Assembly (NCBI RefSeq): GCF_002025255.2
Contig: NZ_CP054587.1
Span: 124,001-188,000 of the forward strand
Source of the DNA: Halolamina sp. CBA1230
GTDB taxonomy: Archaea; Halobacteriota; Halobacteria; Halobacteriales; Haloferacaceae
Length of the DNA stretch: 64,000 nt
Direction: 5' to 3'
Position 1 is the first letter of the stretch, and every line of letters starts with the position of its first letter. The position numbers and the translations under genes were made by a program. Of the stretch, positions 1 through 8,700 are shown piece after piece. The notes below the pieces were generated by a model. That model was not told where the DNA came from, did not search any database, and was given only the letters and a program-made list of their open reading frames with translations.

Positions 1-39
1 CTCGATCTCGTCTTGGGTCTGCTCGTAGAGATTCGCCAT
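1..39 (-). CDS. N-terminus of unidentified protein, cut by window edge
   Basis: Only 13 codons are visible, reading MANLYEQTQDEIE from an ATG at 39. The gene follows the CHAT gene on the same strand after a 90-nt gap, so it is probably the next member of that operon. No family can be named from this fragment. The start is inferred from the position and from the acidic, haloarchaeal-looking sequence. Confidence 0.4.
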   Translation of the reverse strand, partial: MANLYEQTQDEIE

Positions 40-129
40 CGATTCAGGGAGGAACACTTCACGACGGAAAAGCCGTACGAAAACGCGACCCCTCCTCCCG
101 ACCAGTCGTGAGAGACAGCCCTCGAGGGG

Positions 130-2184
130 TCAGGGGAAGCGGTCGTAGGTGTCCGTCCACTGGAGCCCCTCGTCGACGAGGAGGGGCGCGCGCTCGTTTT
201 CGAACGTCTCCGCGAACTCCTCCCTGCTGAGCGTGTAGCTACCGAGCTCCCCGACCGTGATCCGCTGTTTCCCCCCGTCGGAGGCGTACGTTCTGCCGAT
301 CGAGCCGATGTCGTACGCCCGAGTGGGGTACACCGTACAGTCGAACGAGATCGAATCCTCGTCCACGTCGGTCACCTCGTATATGTACAGCGCGCCGGCG
401 TCGGACTGTGAGACCGTCACCCGGCCGTCGCCGACGACGACGTAGTTCTGTCGCGAGATCCGTATCCGCCGGATCACGTCGAGCGCGCCGTGGAAGTCGA
501 AGCCGATGTCGAGCAGCTGTGCCAGATGCCGGCCGGTCTCCGTGGCTTTCGCGTTGCTCACGCTGGTGAGCGTTACCACCCCACCGAACGCGCCGGCGTC
601 GACCAGCGCCTGCCCCTGCTCGTAGGAGGTACAGCCGTTGAGCAGGAACGCGTCCACCCCCGTCCCCGAGAGCGTCCGCAGATCGAGGTAGCCGTCCGCA
701 CACTGCACCCCCTCGTCCTCGACGTGGCCGACGTAGTGGAGGAAGCTCGTCTCCTCACGCAGGACCTCCCGGAGTTCGGCCGTCGTCAGGTCGTGGTGGC
801 TCCGGATCTCGAACCGGAGCATATCGAAGAACCCGTACAGCCCCTCGTCCATCTCTTCGAGCATCTCCTCGTCGTTGCAGACGAGCGTCACCGTCGTCGT
901 GCTGTCGTCGGCCGGCTGGCGGTCCAGCCGTCGCTCGTACGCCTCCACGGTCGGCTTCGACGCACCCATCGGGAACTGCTCGCCCACCCAGACGTGGCCG
1001 TACGTCTCGGTGTCGATCGGGGAGCGCACCGACTCGCCGAGCGCGTCGGCGTTCTGGGTGGTCCGGGTCGACCGGAGCAGCCCCCGTGGCTCGTCGGTTC
1101 GGAAGAACTCCTCGAGCTCGTCGGGTTCGGCCGGCGCGTCCCCCCGGTCGGCGATCGGCGTCGGCGACCGAACGATCGCGAGGTCGTCGACGACGAACGG
1201 GAGTATCTCCGCGTTCCGGGCGGTCGGCTCGACGTCCGCGGTGAGATGCCACTCCAACAGGTCGTCGGTGGCGTCCCGCGGCACCGAGAGGTACGCCGCC
1301 GTCCGGCGGTCAACGGGCATCTCGTACCAGCGCTCGGGGGCGATCGCCGTCCGCTCGGCCAGCAGCTCACGTTCGTGGAGTTGGACGGAGTAGAGCCCTT
1401 CCGTTCGGGTGACGCAGTCGAGCAGGAGGCAGTGCGTTAGCGTGTCGGCGGTGGCCTCGCGCAGGTCGCCCGAAAGCGGGAACGACTCGCCGTCGGCGAC
1501 CAGGTGTGGCGTCTCGGCGCCGGTGTGGACGGCAGCACCCAGGTAGTACGACAGCGGCGCGACGGTGAACACGCTGCTGTACTCCTCGGGGACGTGGATC
1601 TCGATCCCCGTCGCCGGCCGTTCGAGCCCGTCGGCGTCGAACGTGTCGCCGAACTCGAGCAGGGGTGGGTGGCCACGGAGCGTGGGGAACGCTCGCTCGG
1701 GCGAGGTGGTCTTGAGCGCCGACGCGAACAGCGAGACCCCCCGTGCGACGCCGGCCGGGGTCTCCGGGACGGTGACGGTGCCGGCCGGCTGCTGGTGGAG
1801 CGAACGGGCACCGACGACGACTGACGACCCCTCCTCGACGCTGATCCGGGTACCGTGCTTGGCCTCCGTGATCGTCGCGGGCCCGTCGAAGCGGAGGTAG
1901 AGCTTCATCGGGGTGTTGGTCGCCTCGAGAACCGTGCTCCCGGTCACCGACTGCTCGTCGCCCGCCATCAGCTGTCGCTCCCCGTCCTTTCGGAGGTGGT
2001 AGTCGATCACCGTCGGGAGGTAGAGCCGGCCGGCCCGGATCCGTGCGGCGTCGTCGACGGGCACGGGGAACGGCTCGATCGACGCCGGCTCGGGAGTGAC
2101 GGGGGCGGCCTCGACGACGTACTCGACCTCCTCGATCGTGTCGACCACGCGGAGTCCGCGGTCGACGGCGTCGAACTCGATCAC
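130..2184 (-). CDS. CHAT-domain (caspase-like) protein
   Basis: This 684-residue protein has a C-terminal CHAT domain. The catalytic-type histidine is His487 in LHYVGH and the cysteine is Cys518 in LNGCTS, the spacing and motifs expected for a caspase-fold peptidase. The N-terminal 450 residues match nothing I recognise and may be a sensor or regulatory part. The start is a GTG at 2184 that overlaps the stop of a 54-codon upstream ORF as GTGA, which suggests translational coupling. CHAT proteins in bacteria act as proteases switched on by partner proteins; in haloarchaea their role is largely unknown. The peptidase assignment rests on motifs only, and the substrate is unknown. Confidence 0.75.
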   Translation of the reverse strand: MIEFDAVDRGLRVVDTIEEVEYVVEAAPVTPEPASIEPFPVPVDDAARIRAGRLYLPTVIDYHLRKDGERQLMAGDEQSVTGSTVLEATNTPMKLYLRFDGPATITEAKHGTRISVEEGSSVVVGARSLHQQPAGTVTVPETPAGVARGVSLFASALKTTSPERAFPTLRGHPPLLEFGDTFDADGLERPATGIEIHVPEEYSSVFTVAPLSYYLGAAVHTGAETPHLVADGESFPLSGDLREATADTLTHCLLLDCVTRTEGLYSVQLHERELLAERTAIAPERWYEMPVDRRTAAYLSVPRDATDDLLEWHLTADVEPTARNAEILPFVVDDLAIVRSPTPIADRGDAPAEPDELEEFFRTDEPRGLLRSTRTTQNADALGESVRSPIDTETYGHVWVGEQFPMGASKPTVEAYERRLDRQPADDSTTTVTLVCNDEEMLEEMDEGLYGFFDMLRFEIRSHHDLTTAELREVLREETSFLHYVGHVEDEGVQCADGYLDLRTLSGTGVDAFLLNGCTSYEQGQALVDAGAFGGVVTLTSVSNAKATETGRHLAQLLDIGFDFHGALDVIRRIRISRQNYVVVGDGRVTVSQSDAGALYIYEVTDVDEDSISFDCTVYPTRAYDIGSIGRTYASDGGKQRITVGELGSYTLSREEFAETFENERAPLLVDEGLQWTDTYDRFP

Positions 2185-2345
2185 GGCTCACCGAACCTGA
2201 GTTGGTTCGTGGGGATCGCTCCCGGGAGGTCTGCCCCGTTTCCCGCGTCGACAGCGCGAACGTCGCCGGTCGCACTCCCGCGGCCCTGCCGCTCGTCGCT
2301 CGTCGGATCGCCGTCGTGACGGCGCGATGCGACCGAACTACTCAT
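2181..2345 (-). CDS. Small acidic/disordered ORF coupled to the CHAT gene
   Basis: A 54-codon ORF starts at an ATG at 2345 and begins MSSSVASRRHDGD. Its TGA overlaps the GTG start of the CHAT gene by the GTGA arrangement common in haloarchaeal operons. The sequence is rich in Asp, Gly, Arg and Ser, has no membrane segment and no recognised domain, and looks disordered. A T-rich stretch near 2367-2376 on the minus strand would place a transcript start at or near the ATG. It may be a partner or regulator of the CHAT protein, or only a translated leader. The evidence for a real gene is the overlap and position, not homology. Confidence 0.4.
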   Translation of the reverse strand: MSSSVASRRHDGDPTSDERQGRGSATGDVRAVDAGNGADLPGAIPTNQLRFGEP

Positions 2346-2432
2346 GAATTCCAGTGGAATCTCTCCGATGAAAAAACTTCGCGGTGGAACCGTTCCCGAA
2401 CCGGTGGCGGTATGTTCCCGCCCCGATTCCCG

Positions 2433-3143
2433 ATGAGTATGAGTTGGGTGAGCCTGTTCTCCGGCGGCAAGGACTCCTCGTGGGCGCTGTACCGCGCCCA
2501 GCAGGAGGGGCTGGACGTCGGCCGACTGCTGACCGTCCACCCGGCGGGGGACTCGTACATGTACCACACGCCCGCGACCCGCCTCGCGCGGCTGGCCGCC
2601 GAGAGCGTCGGCCTGCCGTTGACCGAGATCGAGCCGGACGACTTCGGCGCCGACGACGTCGAGGACGCGGGCGCACAGGGGGACGCCGAGATCGAACCGC
2701 TGGAGGCCGCGCTGGCCGACATCGCGGCCGACGCCGACCTGACGGGCGTCACCGCCGGCGCCGTCGAGAGCGAGTACCAGACCTCCCGGATCGAGGCGCT
2801 CTGTGACCGCCTCGAGATCGACCTGTTCGCGCCGCTGTGGCAGCGCGACCCCGAGACCCTCGCGACCGAGATGCTCGATGCGGGGTTCGAGATCACGATC
2901 GTCCAGGTCGCGGCCGCCGGCCTCGACGAGTCCTGGCTCGGCCGCACGCTCGACGCCGACGCGCTCGCGGAGCTTCAGGAACTCCACGACGAGTACGGCG
3001 TCCACGTGCTAGGTGAGGGCGGCGAGTTCGAGACGTTCGTGGTCGACGGCCCCCACATGGACCGCCGGATCGATCTGGCCCTCAGCACTCGCTGGGAGGG
3101 GACTCGAGGTCACGTCGTGGTCGACGACGCGTCACTGGAGTGA
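2433..3143 (+). CDS. Dph6-type adenine-nucleotide alpha hydrolase (diphthine-ammonia ligase family)
   Basis: A 236-residue PP-loop ATPase. The SGGKDS pyrophosphate-binding loop is at residues 10-15 and the GEGGEFETFV motif typical of the Dph6/MJ0570 family lies near residue 193. Eukaryotic Dph6 makes the final amidation of diphthamide on elongation factor 2; archaeal members of this length are placed in the same family, but some have not been tested. I chose the ATG at 2433 because the SGGKDS loop then sits at the usual distance from the N-terminus; an in-frame ATG at 2412 is possible. It is divergent from the CHAT operon. Confidence 0.8.
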   Translation: MSMSWVSLFSGGKDSSWALYRAQQEGLDVGRLLTVHPAGDSYMYHTPATRLARLAAESVGLPLTEIEPDDFGADDVEDAGAQGDAEIEPLEAALADIAADADLTGVTAGAVESEYQTSRIEALCDRLEIDLFAPLWQRDPETLATEMLDAGFEITIVQVAAAGLDESWLGRTLDADALAELQELHDEYGVHVLGEGGEFETFVVDGPHMDRRIDLALSTRWEGTRGHVVVDDASLE

Positions 3144-3213
3144 ACGGATCGGCCGATTCACTGCTTTTACTACCGGGTTATCACTCCCGAACGCCACTCT
3201 CGGTACCGGAGGG

Positions 3214-3220
3214 TTTATAG
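3214..3220 (+). promoter_or_regulatory. TATA-like box upstream of nhaC
   Basis: TTTATAG stands out in GC-rich DNA between the Dph6-like gene and nhaC. Transcription from it would start near 3240-3245 and leave a leader of about 115 nt before the ATG at 3359, unusually long for a haloarchaeal gene. Confidence 0.4.
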
Positions 3221-3358
3221 TGGCTTACTCGTCAGAGACTATTCGTCGCGGTGGAAGGTAACACATGACACTACCGTCATCCTCGACAGTCGACGTCCGA
3301 GCCGGGTATCGTTCCAGAGCCAGCCGTCCACGTGTGGGTTACCGAGGTGGTGAGCGCG

Positions 3359-5005
3359 ATGCTTGAACTCGGCGCGGTAGCCCTACCGCTTCAGGCCGAG
3401 ACCTCCGAGTTCGGGATGCTCTCGCTGCTTCCGCCGCTACTGGCCATCTTCCTGGCGATGATCACCCGCCGGGCCATCCTCTCGCTGTTCCTGGGGGTCT
3501 GGTCCGGGGCGGTCATCTACACCGGGGGCCACGGGTTCGTCACGACGCTGACCTGGACCGCCCAGTCCATCGGCGAGAGCCTGTTCAACGCGAAGATCCT
3601 GATGATCGTGATGTTCTTGGGGGCAGGGGTCGCCATGATCTGGCGGCTCGGGGGGGCGCTCGCGATCGCCAACGCCGCCACGTCGCGGCTCGACTCACAG
3701 CGGAAGGTCGGGCTGGCGACGTGGATTTTCGGGATGCTGTGGTTCTTCGGGGACTACTCCAACACCGCCATCGTCGGCACGACGATGCGCGACATGGCCG
3801 ACGAGATGCGGATGTCCCGGGAGAAGCTCTCGTACATCATCGACTCCACCGCCGCGCCGGTGGCGACGTTCGGCATCTCCAGTTGGGTGGTGTACCAGCT
3901 GAGTATGATCGATCAGGGGTACGAGGCCGCGGGCATCACGGGCGAAGTACCCGGATCGTTCACCATCTTCCTCCAGAGCATCCCGTTCAACATGTACTGC
4001 ATCTTCGCGGTCGTGATGGTCGGGATCATCGTCCTCACCCAGCGTGACTTCGGCGAGATGCTCGATGCCGAACACCGCTCGTGGAAGGAGGGGAAGGTGC
4101 TCCGCGACAACGCGACGCCGATGCAGAGCGCCGAGGACAGTCTGGGCGACGTCGTGACCGACACGCCCAGCCTGCGTTTCTTCCTCATCCCCGTCGGCTC
4201 GCTGATCACCGTCGTGTTCGTGGGTGCGGCGTTCACCGGCTACACCGGCGCGGGTGCGGGCGCCTCGTTCATCGACATCGTCGACAACGCGGCGTTCGTC
4301 GACGCGCTGCTGTGGGGCTCGTTCACGATGGTCTCGATGGGGATCATCTCGGGCACCATCGCGGGCCTGATGGACTTAGAGGAGGCGATGGAGACGGTGA
4401 TCGACGGGTTCGGGATGATGCTGACCGCCGCGTCGATCCTGATCATGGCGTGGACCATCGGCGGCGTCACGACAACCCTGGAGACGGGGCTCTACGTGAC
4501 GAACACCGCCCAGGCGTTCATCAGTCCGACGCTGCTGCCCATCGTGATCCTGTTCGCCGCGGCGGTGATCGCGTTCTCCACCGGTACCTCGTGGGGGACG
4601 ATGGCGATCGTGACGCCGATCGCGATCCCGCTGGCCTGGAACATCGGCGGCTCGACGCCGGAGCTCCTGCCGGTCGCGGTCGGGACGGTGTTCAGCGGCG
4701 CCATCTTCGGCGACCACTGCTCGCCCATCTCGGACACGACGATCCTCTCCTCGACGTTCACGGGGGCGGATCACATCGACCACGTCCGGACCCAGATCTA
4801 CTACGCGATGACGGTGATCACCGTCGCCGCGGTGATGCTGCTGGTCTGGGGCGCGACCCGGATCACGCCGCTGATCCTGCTCCCGATCGGCGTGGGCCTG
4901 CTGTACGGCGTCGTCTACGCGCTCTCGGAGTGGGACTCCAGCCGGAAGGGGATCGAACCGAAGGCATCGACGACCGAACAGACAGTAGCGCCGTCGGACG
5001 ACTGA
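3359..5005 (+). CDS. nhaC: Na+/H+ antiporter, NhaC family
   Basis: A 548-residue polytopic membrane protein of the NhaC family (Na_H_antiporter). It has about twelve hydrophobic segments. Conserved stretches are FGDYSNTAIVG around residue 136 and GDHCSPISDTTILSS around residue 448, both hallmarks of the family. It would exchange cytoplasmic Na+ for protons, important in hypersaline medium; some family members carry organic substrates. I chose the ATG at 3359, preceded by GGTGAG, over an in-frame GTG at 3332. A run of six T at 5059-5064 follows the gene. Confidence 0.85.
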   Translation: MLELGAVALPLQAETSEFGMLSLLPPLLAIFLAMITRRAILSLFLGVWSGAVIYTGGHGFVTTLTWTAQSIGESLFNAKILMIVMFLGAGVAMIWRLGGALAIANAATSRLDSQRKVGLATWIFGMLWFFGDYSNTAIVGTTMRDMADEMRMSREKLSYIIDSTAAPVATFGISSWVVYQLSMIDQGYEAAGITGEVPGSFTIFLQSIPFNMYCIFAVVMVGIIVLTQRDFGEMLDAEHRSWKEGKVLRDNATPMQSAEDSLGDVVTDTPSLRFFLIPVGSLITVVFVGAAFTGYTGAGAGASFIDIVDNAAFVDALLWGSFTMVSMGIISGTIAGLMDLEEAMETVIDGFGMMLTAASILIMAWTIGGVTTTLETGLYVTNTAQAFISPTLLPIVILFAAAVIAFSTGTSWGTMAIVTPIAIPLAWNIGGSTPELLPVAVGTVFSGAIFGDHCSPISDTTILSSTFTGADHIDHVRTQIYYAMTVITVAAVMLLVWGATRITPLILLPIGVGLLYGVVYALSEWDSSRKGIEPKASTTEQTVAPSDD

Positions 5006-5058
5006 GGTGCGACGACGGTCAGTCGCACCTCTGTGACGACTGATCGACTCGGCCGTCC

Positions 5059-5064
5059 TTTTTT
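5059..5064 (+). terminator. Oligo-T transcription terminator after nhaC
   Basis: Six T residues lie 54 bases after the nhaC stop in otherwise GC-rich DNA. Archaeal RNA polymerase stops at such T-tracts without needing a hairpin. Confidence 0.45.
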
Positions 5065-5110
5065 CAGTCGACTTCCTTTTCCGGCGTTGTGCGGGGACGT
5101 TTCGGTGGTT

Positions 5111-5450
5111 CTCTCGTCGACTACTGGAACCGCGACAGCAACCGCATCTCGATGCCTGACCACTTGCGACTGCAGTGCACCGGACACGGTGACGCAGCAC
5201 TCCCCACACCTCGCGGGTCGCTTGCGAGACTGCAGCGTCCACCGCCACTGCACCGCTGTGGCTGTCGGCGCGAAGCGCTCGCGGCTCCGTCCGCGAGCCA
5301 AGCGCGAGGGACGACTGACCGAGTGAAACGAGGGAAGGAGTCGGTTGGGGAGGTTCGTGGGCTGTGCGGGGCAGTGCGGTCACAAGTGGCCAACGATCGG
5401 GATGCCGTTGCTGTCAGGGGAGCGGACGACTGAGAGCTGCCGTTGCTGTC
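5111..5450. repeat. Extragenic element with long imperfect inverted repeats
   Basis: The gene-free stretch 5006-5523 holds this element. A 41-nt arm at 5134-5174 starts with GACAGCAAC. It recurs inverted at 5375-5415 with 33 of 41 bases identical, and weaker similarity extends outward to about 5111 and 5436. A 13-nt piece, TGCCGTTGCTGTC, occurs twice as a direct repeat (5403-5415 and 5438-5450). An 8-bp perfect stem (5277-5284 with 5291-5298, 6-nt loop) lies inside. Open frames across it are short, have no family match and cover it on both strands, so I do not call a gene. It could be a non-autonomous mobile element or a large structured extragenic repeat. Confidence 0.6.
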
Positions 5451-5523
5451 GAGGTCCTCAGAAACGGCAGGAAAAGCTACCCGTCACTCCCGGTAAACGG
5501 ACGGGAGACCACCGAACACCCGA

Positions 5524-5763
5524 CTACCCGTCCGAGTCGCTCTGATACAGCGGCGACCCCGTATCGGTACACTCCGAACTACCACAGACGCCCGCCTCGT
5601 CGCCCGCGCGTTCGACGCCGTCGGCGAGCGAGCCGACCGCCCACGTCGGGTCGTGGCCGGTTTCGACGCGGTGCTGTTTGACGAGCTCGCGGGCTGCCCC
5701 TAGCGAGTCGAACGACTCGGACAGCGCACACGCCGGACAGGAGACGGTCACGTCGCCGGCCAT
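5524..5763 (-). CDS. Small C2H2-like zinc-finger protein
   Basis: A 79-residue protein with Cys9-x2-Cys12-x18-His31-x5-His37, the spacing of a single C2H2 zinc finger, followed by an acidic tail with a second cysteine pair (CGSSEC). Its ATG at 5763 overlaps the stop of the sugar nucleotidyltransferase gene (TGATG), so the two are translationally coupled. Small C2H2 proteins of this size are frequent in haloarchaea and few are characterised. Zinc binding is predicted from spacing only; a nucleic-acid or protein partner is not known. Confidence 0.7.
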   Translation of the reverse strand: MAGDVTVSCPACALSESFDSLGAARELVKQHRVETGHDPTWAVGSLADGVERAGDEAGVCGSSECTDTGSPLYQSDSDG

Positions 5764-6731
5764 CACTCCCCGCAGTCGTTGATCTCGGAGTGGGCGCCGA
5801 TCAGCGCGCCCGAGAGGTCCAGCCCCGCGACGTAGCTCGACGTGTCGACGATGGAGTCCTCGAGACAGGAGTCCACGATCGCGGCGTCCTCGAAGACGAC
5901 GCTCCGGTCGAGGTGGCTGTTCTCGACGGTCGCGCCCGACATCACGTGGACGTTCTCCCCGAGCTCGGCGTCGACGGTCGCGTCGTCGGCGATGATGTTC
6001 TCGCCGTCGAGCTTCCACTCGACGGCGTCGAGGTAGCTCTCGGGCGTGCCGATGTCGAACCACGCGCCGTCGAACGTGAACGCGTGGACGGGCTCGCGGG
6101 ACTGGAGCCACTGGAGGAACCACCCCGGCTCGTCGGGGTTGTTCTCGCCGGCGAGGTACTCGTCGAACTTCGGCAGCGTCTCCTCGGGGAACGCGTAGCA
6201 GGCGATGGAGACCAGCGTGCTGTTGGGCTGATCGGGCTTCTCCTGGAAGTCGACGATGCGGTCACCGTCCAGCTCCACGAGCCCGTACGAACTGGCCCGT
6301 TCCTTCGACCCCACGTCGTAGGCGGCCAGACAGGGCGTCCCCTTCCCCTCGAAGAAGTCGCCGAACTCCGCGAGGTCGAACGAGATGAGGTTGTCGCCGG
6401 CGACCACGAGCAGGTCGTCGTCGATCCCCTCGCGGTCGATCAGTTGGGCCAGCGCGCCCACGACGCCGAACTTCTCCTCCTCGTCGACGGTCTCCTCGAC
6501 GGAGACGACGGGTTTCTCGAACTCGCTGTCAGCGAGGTACTCGTGGAAGTCGTCGGCGAAGCGCTCGTTGGTCGAGACGTACACCTCCTCGACGCGGTCG
6601 TCGGCCTCCAGATCCGCGAACACGTCGTCGATGACCGTCCCGTCCCCGACGGGGAGGAACATCTTCGGTCGGTTACGGGTGATCGGCCAGAGCCGGGTGG
6701 CGTAGCCGCCCGCGAGAACGATAGCCTTCAT
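5763..6731 (-). CDS. NDP-sugar pyrophosphorylase (glucose-1-phosphate nucleotidyltransferase family)
   Basis: A 322-residue enzyme that would join a sugar 1-phosphate to an NTP to give an activated NDP-sugar. The N-terminal nucleotide-binding signature is LAGGYATRLWP at residues 6-16, followed by the KMFLPV lysine motif. The catalytic core continues to about residue 230. The last 80 residues have short hexapeptide-like repeats (VMSGATVENSHLDRSVV) expected of a left-handed beta-helix. I placed the start at the ATG at 6731, directly before the signature, and ignored a longer upstream frame. NDP-sugars of this type feed surface glycans; the actual sugar and NTP cannot be read from the sequence. 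Confidence 0.85.
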   Translation of the reverse strand: MKAIVLAGGYATRLWPITRNRPKMFLPVGDGTVIDDVFADLEADDRVEEVYVSTNERFADDFHEYLADSEFEKPVVSVEETVDEEEKFGVVGALAQLIDREGIDDDLLVVAGDNLISFDLAEFGDFFEGKGTPCLAAYDVGSKERASSYGLVELDGDRIVDFQEKPDQPNSTLVSIACYAFPEETLPKFDEYLAGENNPDEPGWFLQWLQSREPVHAFTFDGAWFDIGTPESYLDAVEWKLDGENIIADDATVDAELGENVHVMSGATVENSHLDRSVVFEDAAIVDSCLEDSIVDTSSYVAGLDLSGALIGAHSEINDCGE

Positions 6732-6825
6732 GACACCGTGGTCGGGGGGGAGACGGTAAACGCTTTTTCCATTTCCCCCGCCAGAAAGCGGAAAGGCGTT
6801 TGTTCCTGTCCGTCGATGGAGACCT

Positions 6826-7122
6826 ATGGAGGAGACGACCACCCGCCAGCGGATCGTCGACGCGCTCCGCGAGGAACCGGCGACGCCGCGGGAGCTCTCG
6901 AAGCGAGTCGGCGTCCCCACGAGCGTCGTGTACGACCACGCACGGCACGTCGCGAAGAGCCTGGAGAACGACGACGAACGGCTGCTCGTCGCGCCGCCGG
7001 AGTGCAAGGAGTGTGGGTTCGCCGGGTTCGACGACCCGCTTTCGGCGCCGAGTCGGTGTCCGAAGTGTAACTGCGAGCGGATCACCGAGCCCCAGCTGGT
7101 GGTGGAACCGGCGGAGCGCTGA
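6826..7122 (+). CDS. Winged-helix transcriptional regulator with zinc ribbon
   Basis: A 98-residue protein. Residues 1-55 form a predicted winged helix-turn-helix (RELSKRVGVPTSVVYDHARHV is the recognition region). Residues 60-90 carry two CxxC pairs, CKEC and CPKC, that make a rubredoxin-like zinc ribbon. This HTH plus zinc-ribbon architecture is an archaeal family of predicted transcription regulators. It is divergent from the nucleotidyltransferase gene across a 94-base gap and might control it, but no operator is evident. Confidence 0.75.
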   Translation: MEETTTRQRIVDALREEPATPRELSKRVGVPTSVVYDHARHVAKSLENDDERLLVAPPECKECGFAGFDDPLSAPSRCPKCNCERITEPQLVVEPAER

Positions 7123-7185
7123 GCGTCTCGCCGCCCGTCACCTCGGGACGGTAAGGCTTTCCCGCACTCACCTACTGCCACAGAT

Positions 7186-8691
7186 ATGGTCACCCGGCTG
7201 GTGCTGGGCTGTGGCGCGGTCGGCTTCGACCTCCTCCAACAGCTACCCGATGGGGATACGACCGTCGTCACCGACGACGAACCCCGTGCCGAGAGCCTCC
7301 GCGAGGCCAGCATCGCCGCCGTCGAGGGCGACCCCACCGACCCGGCGACACACGCCCCCGACGCCGACGTCGTGCTCGTCGCCAGCGACGACCCCGAGCG
7401 CAACCGCACGGTCGCCGCGGCGGCCCGGGAGACGTTCCCCGACGCGATGCTGGTCGCCTACGCCGGCGAGGGCGCACTGCCCGAGACCGTCGACGCGATC
7501 CGCGAGACGGTCGACCGCCTGATCGATCCGACCGAGGTGCTGGCCGACAACGTACTCGACCGCGCGGCCGGCTTCGAGAGCGAGCGCGCCCGCGGGCTCC
7601 ACCGCGCGCTACGGGCCGCCGAGGAGCCGATCGCCGTCGTCGCCCACGACAACCCCGACCCCGACGCGATCGCGAGCGCGGTCGCGCTCTGTCGGCTGGC
7701 CGACCGGATCGGCGTCGAGGCCGAAGCCTGCTACTACGGCGAGATCAGCCACCAGGAGAACCGCGCGCTGGTGAACCTGCTCGACCTGCCGTTGGTCCGG
7801 CTCGAACCCGGGGAGATCGAGGAGTACGGCGGCGTCGCGCTGGTCGATCACTCCCGCCCGGGCGTCAACGACAGCCTGCCTGAAGACACGGAGATCGACG
7901 TCGTGATCGACCACCACCCGCCGCGGGGCGCGGTCGACGGGGAGTTCGTCGATCTCCGCAGCGGCGTCGGCGCGACGAGCACGCTGCTGACGGAGTATCT
8001 CGACCGGTTCGACGTCCCCGCGGACACCACGACCGCGACCGCGCTGCTGTACGGTATCCAGATCGACACCAAGGAGTTCACCCGCGAGGTGTCGAAAGCC
8101 GACTTCGCGGCCGCCGCGTCGCTGATCCCCGACGTCGACGCCGACACGCTCTCGCGGGTGGAGTCGCCCAGCCTCTCGATCGAGACGGTGTCGGTGCTCG
8201 CGTCGGCGATCGAGAACCGCACCGTCCGGGACGGCGCGCTCTCGACCTGTGTCGGGGAGATCCGGGACCGCGACGCGCTGGCACAGGCCGCCGAGCGCCT
8301 GCTGGACATGGAGGGGGTCCAGATCACGCTCGCCTACGGGTTCATGGACGACACGATCTACGTCTCGGGCCGGGCCCGGGGGTCGGAGCTCGATCTCGGA
8401 GAGACGCTGCGGGACGCGTTCGGCGCCATCGGCGACGCCGGCGGCCACGCCGACATGGCGGGCGCCCAGATACCGCTCGGAATCCTCGGGGAGACCGGCT
8501 CGGAACAGGCCGGCTCGCTGGCCGAGATCGTCCGGGAGGTCGTCGAGGAGCGGTTCTTCGACGCGCTCTCGGACGCGCCCGACGCCCCCTCGCCCGACGA
8601 CGGGCTCGAGTACGAGTACGCGCCGGAGGGCGCGGCGTCGATGGCCCACCCCTACGAGTCGGGGCGGGACGACACCGAGGACGACGCCTGA
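7186..8691 (+). CDS. TrkA-N / DHH phosphoesterase fusion protein
   Basis: A 501-residue protein with an N-terminal Rossmann fold of TrkA-N type (LGCGAVG near residue 6) over about residues 1-115. A DHH phosphoesterase follows: DNPDPDA near residue 155, DHSRP near 223 and DHHPP near 244 supply the metal ligands. The DHHA1 part ends with GGHADMAG near 421. DHH enzymes of this kind degrade short oligonucleotides, cyclic dinucleotides or pAp. The nucleotide-sensing N-domain suggests control by a bound nucleotide. A stretch of T follows at 8701. Substrate is not predictable from sequence. Confidence 0.8.
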   Translation: MVTRLVLGCGAVGFDLLQQLPDGDTTVVTDDEPRAESLREASIAAVEGDPTDPATHAPDADVVLVASDDPERNRTVAAAARETFPDAMLVAYAGEGALPETVDAIRETVDRLIDPTEVLADNVLDRAAGFESERARGLHRALRAAEEPIAVVAHDNPDPDAIASAVALCRLADRIGVEAEACYYGEISHQENRALVNLLDLPLVRLEPGEIEEYGGVALVDHSRPGVNDSLPEDTEIDVVIDHHPPRGAVDGEFVDLRSGVGATSTLLTEYLDRFDVPADTTTATALLYGIQIDTKEFTREVSKADFAAAASLIPDVDADTLSRVESPSLSIETVSVLASAIENRTVRDGALSTCVGEIRDRDALAQAAERLLDMEGVQITLAYGFMDDTIYVSGRARGSELDLGETLRDAFGAIGDAGGHADMAGAQIPLGILGETGSEQAGSLAEIVREVVEERFFDALSDAPDAPSPDDGLEYEYAPEGAASMAHPYESGRDDTEDDA

Positions 8692-8700
8692 GCCTGTCCC

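Noticed and set aside
5111-5450. Possible small genes inside the inverted-repeat region.
   Set aside because: Short frames exist in all directions with no start context, no codon bias and no family, so the repeat is the better explanation.
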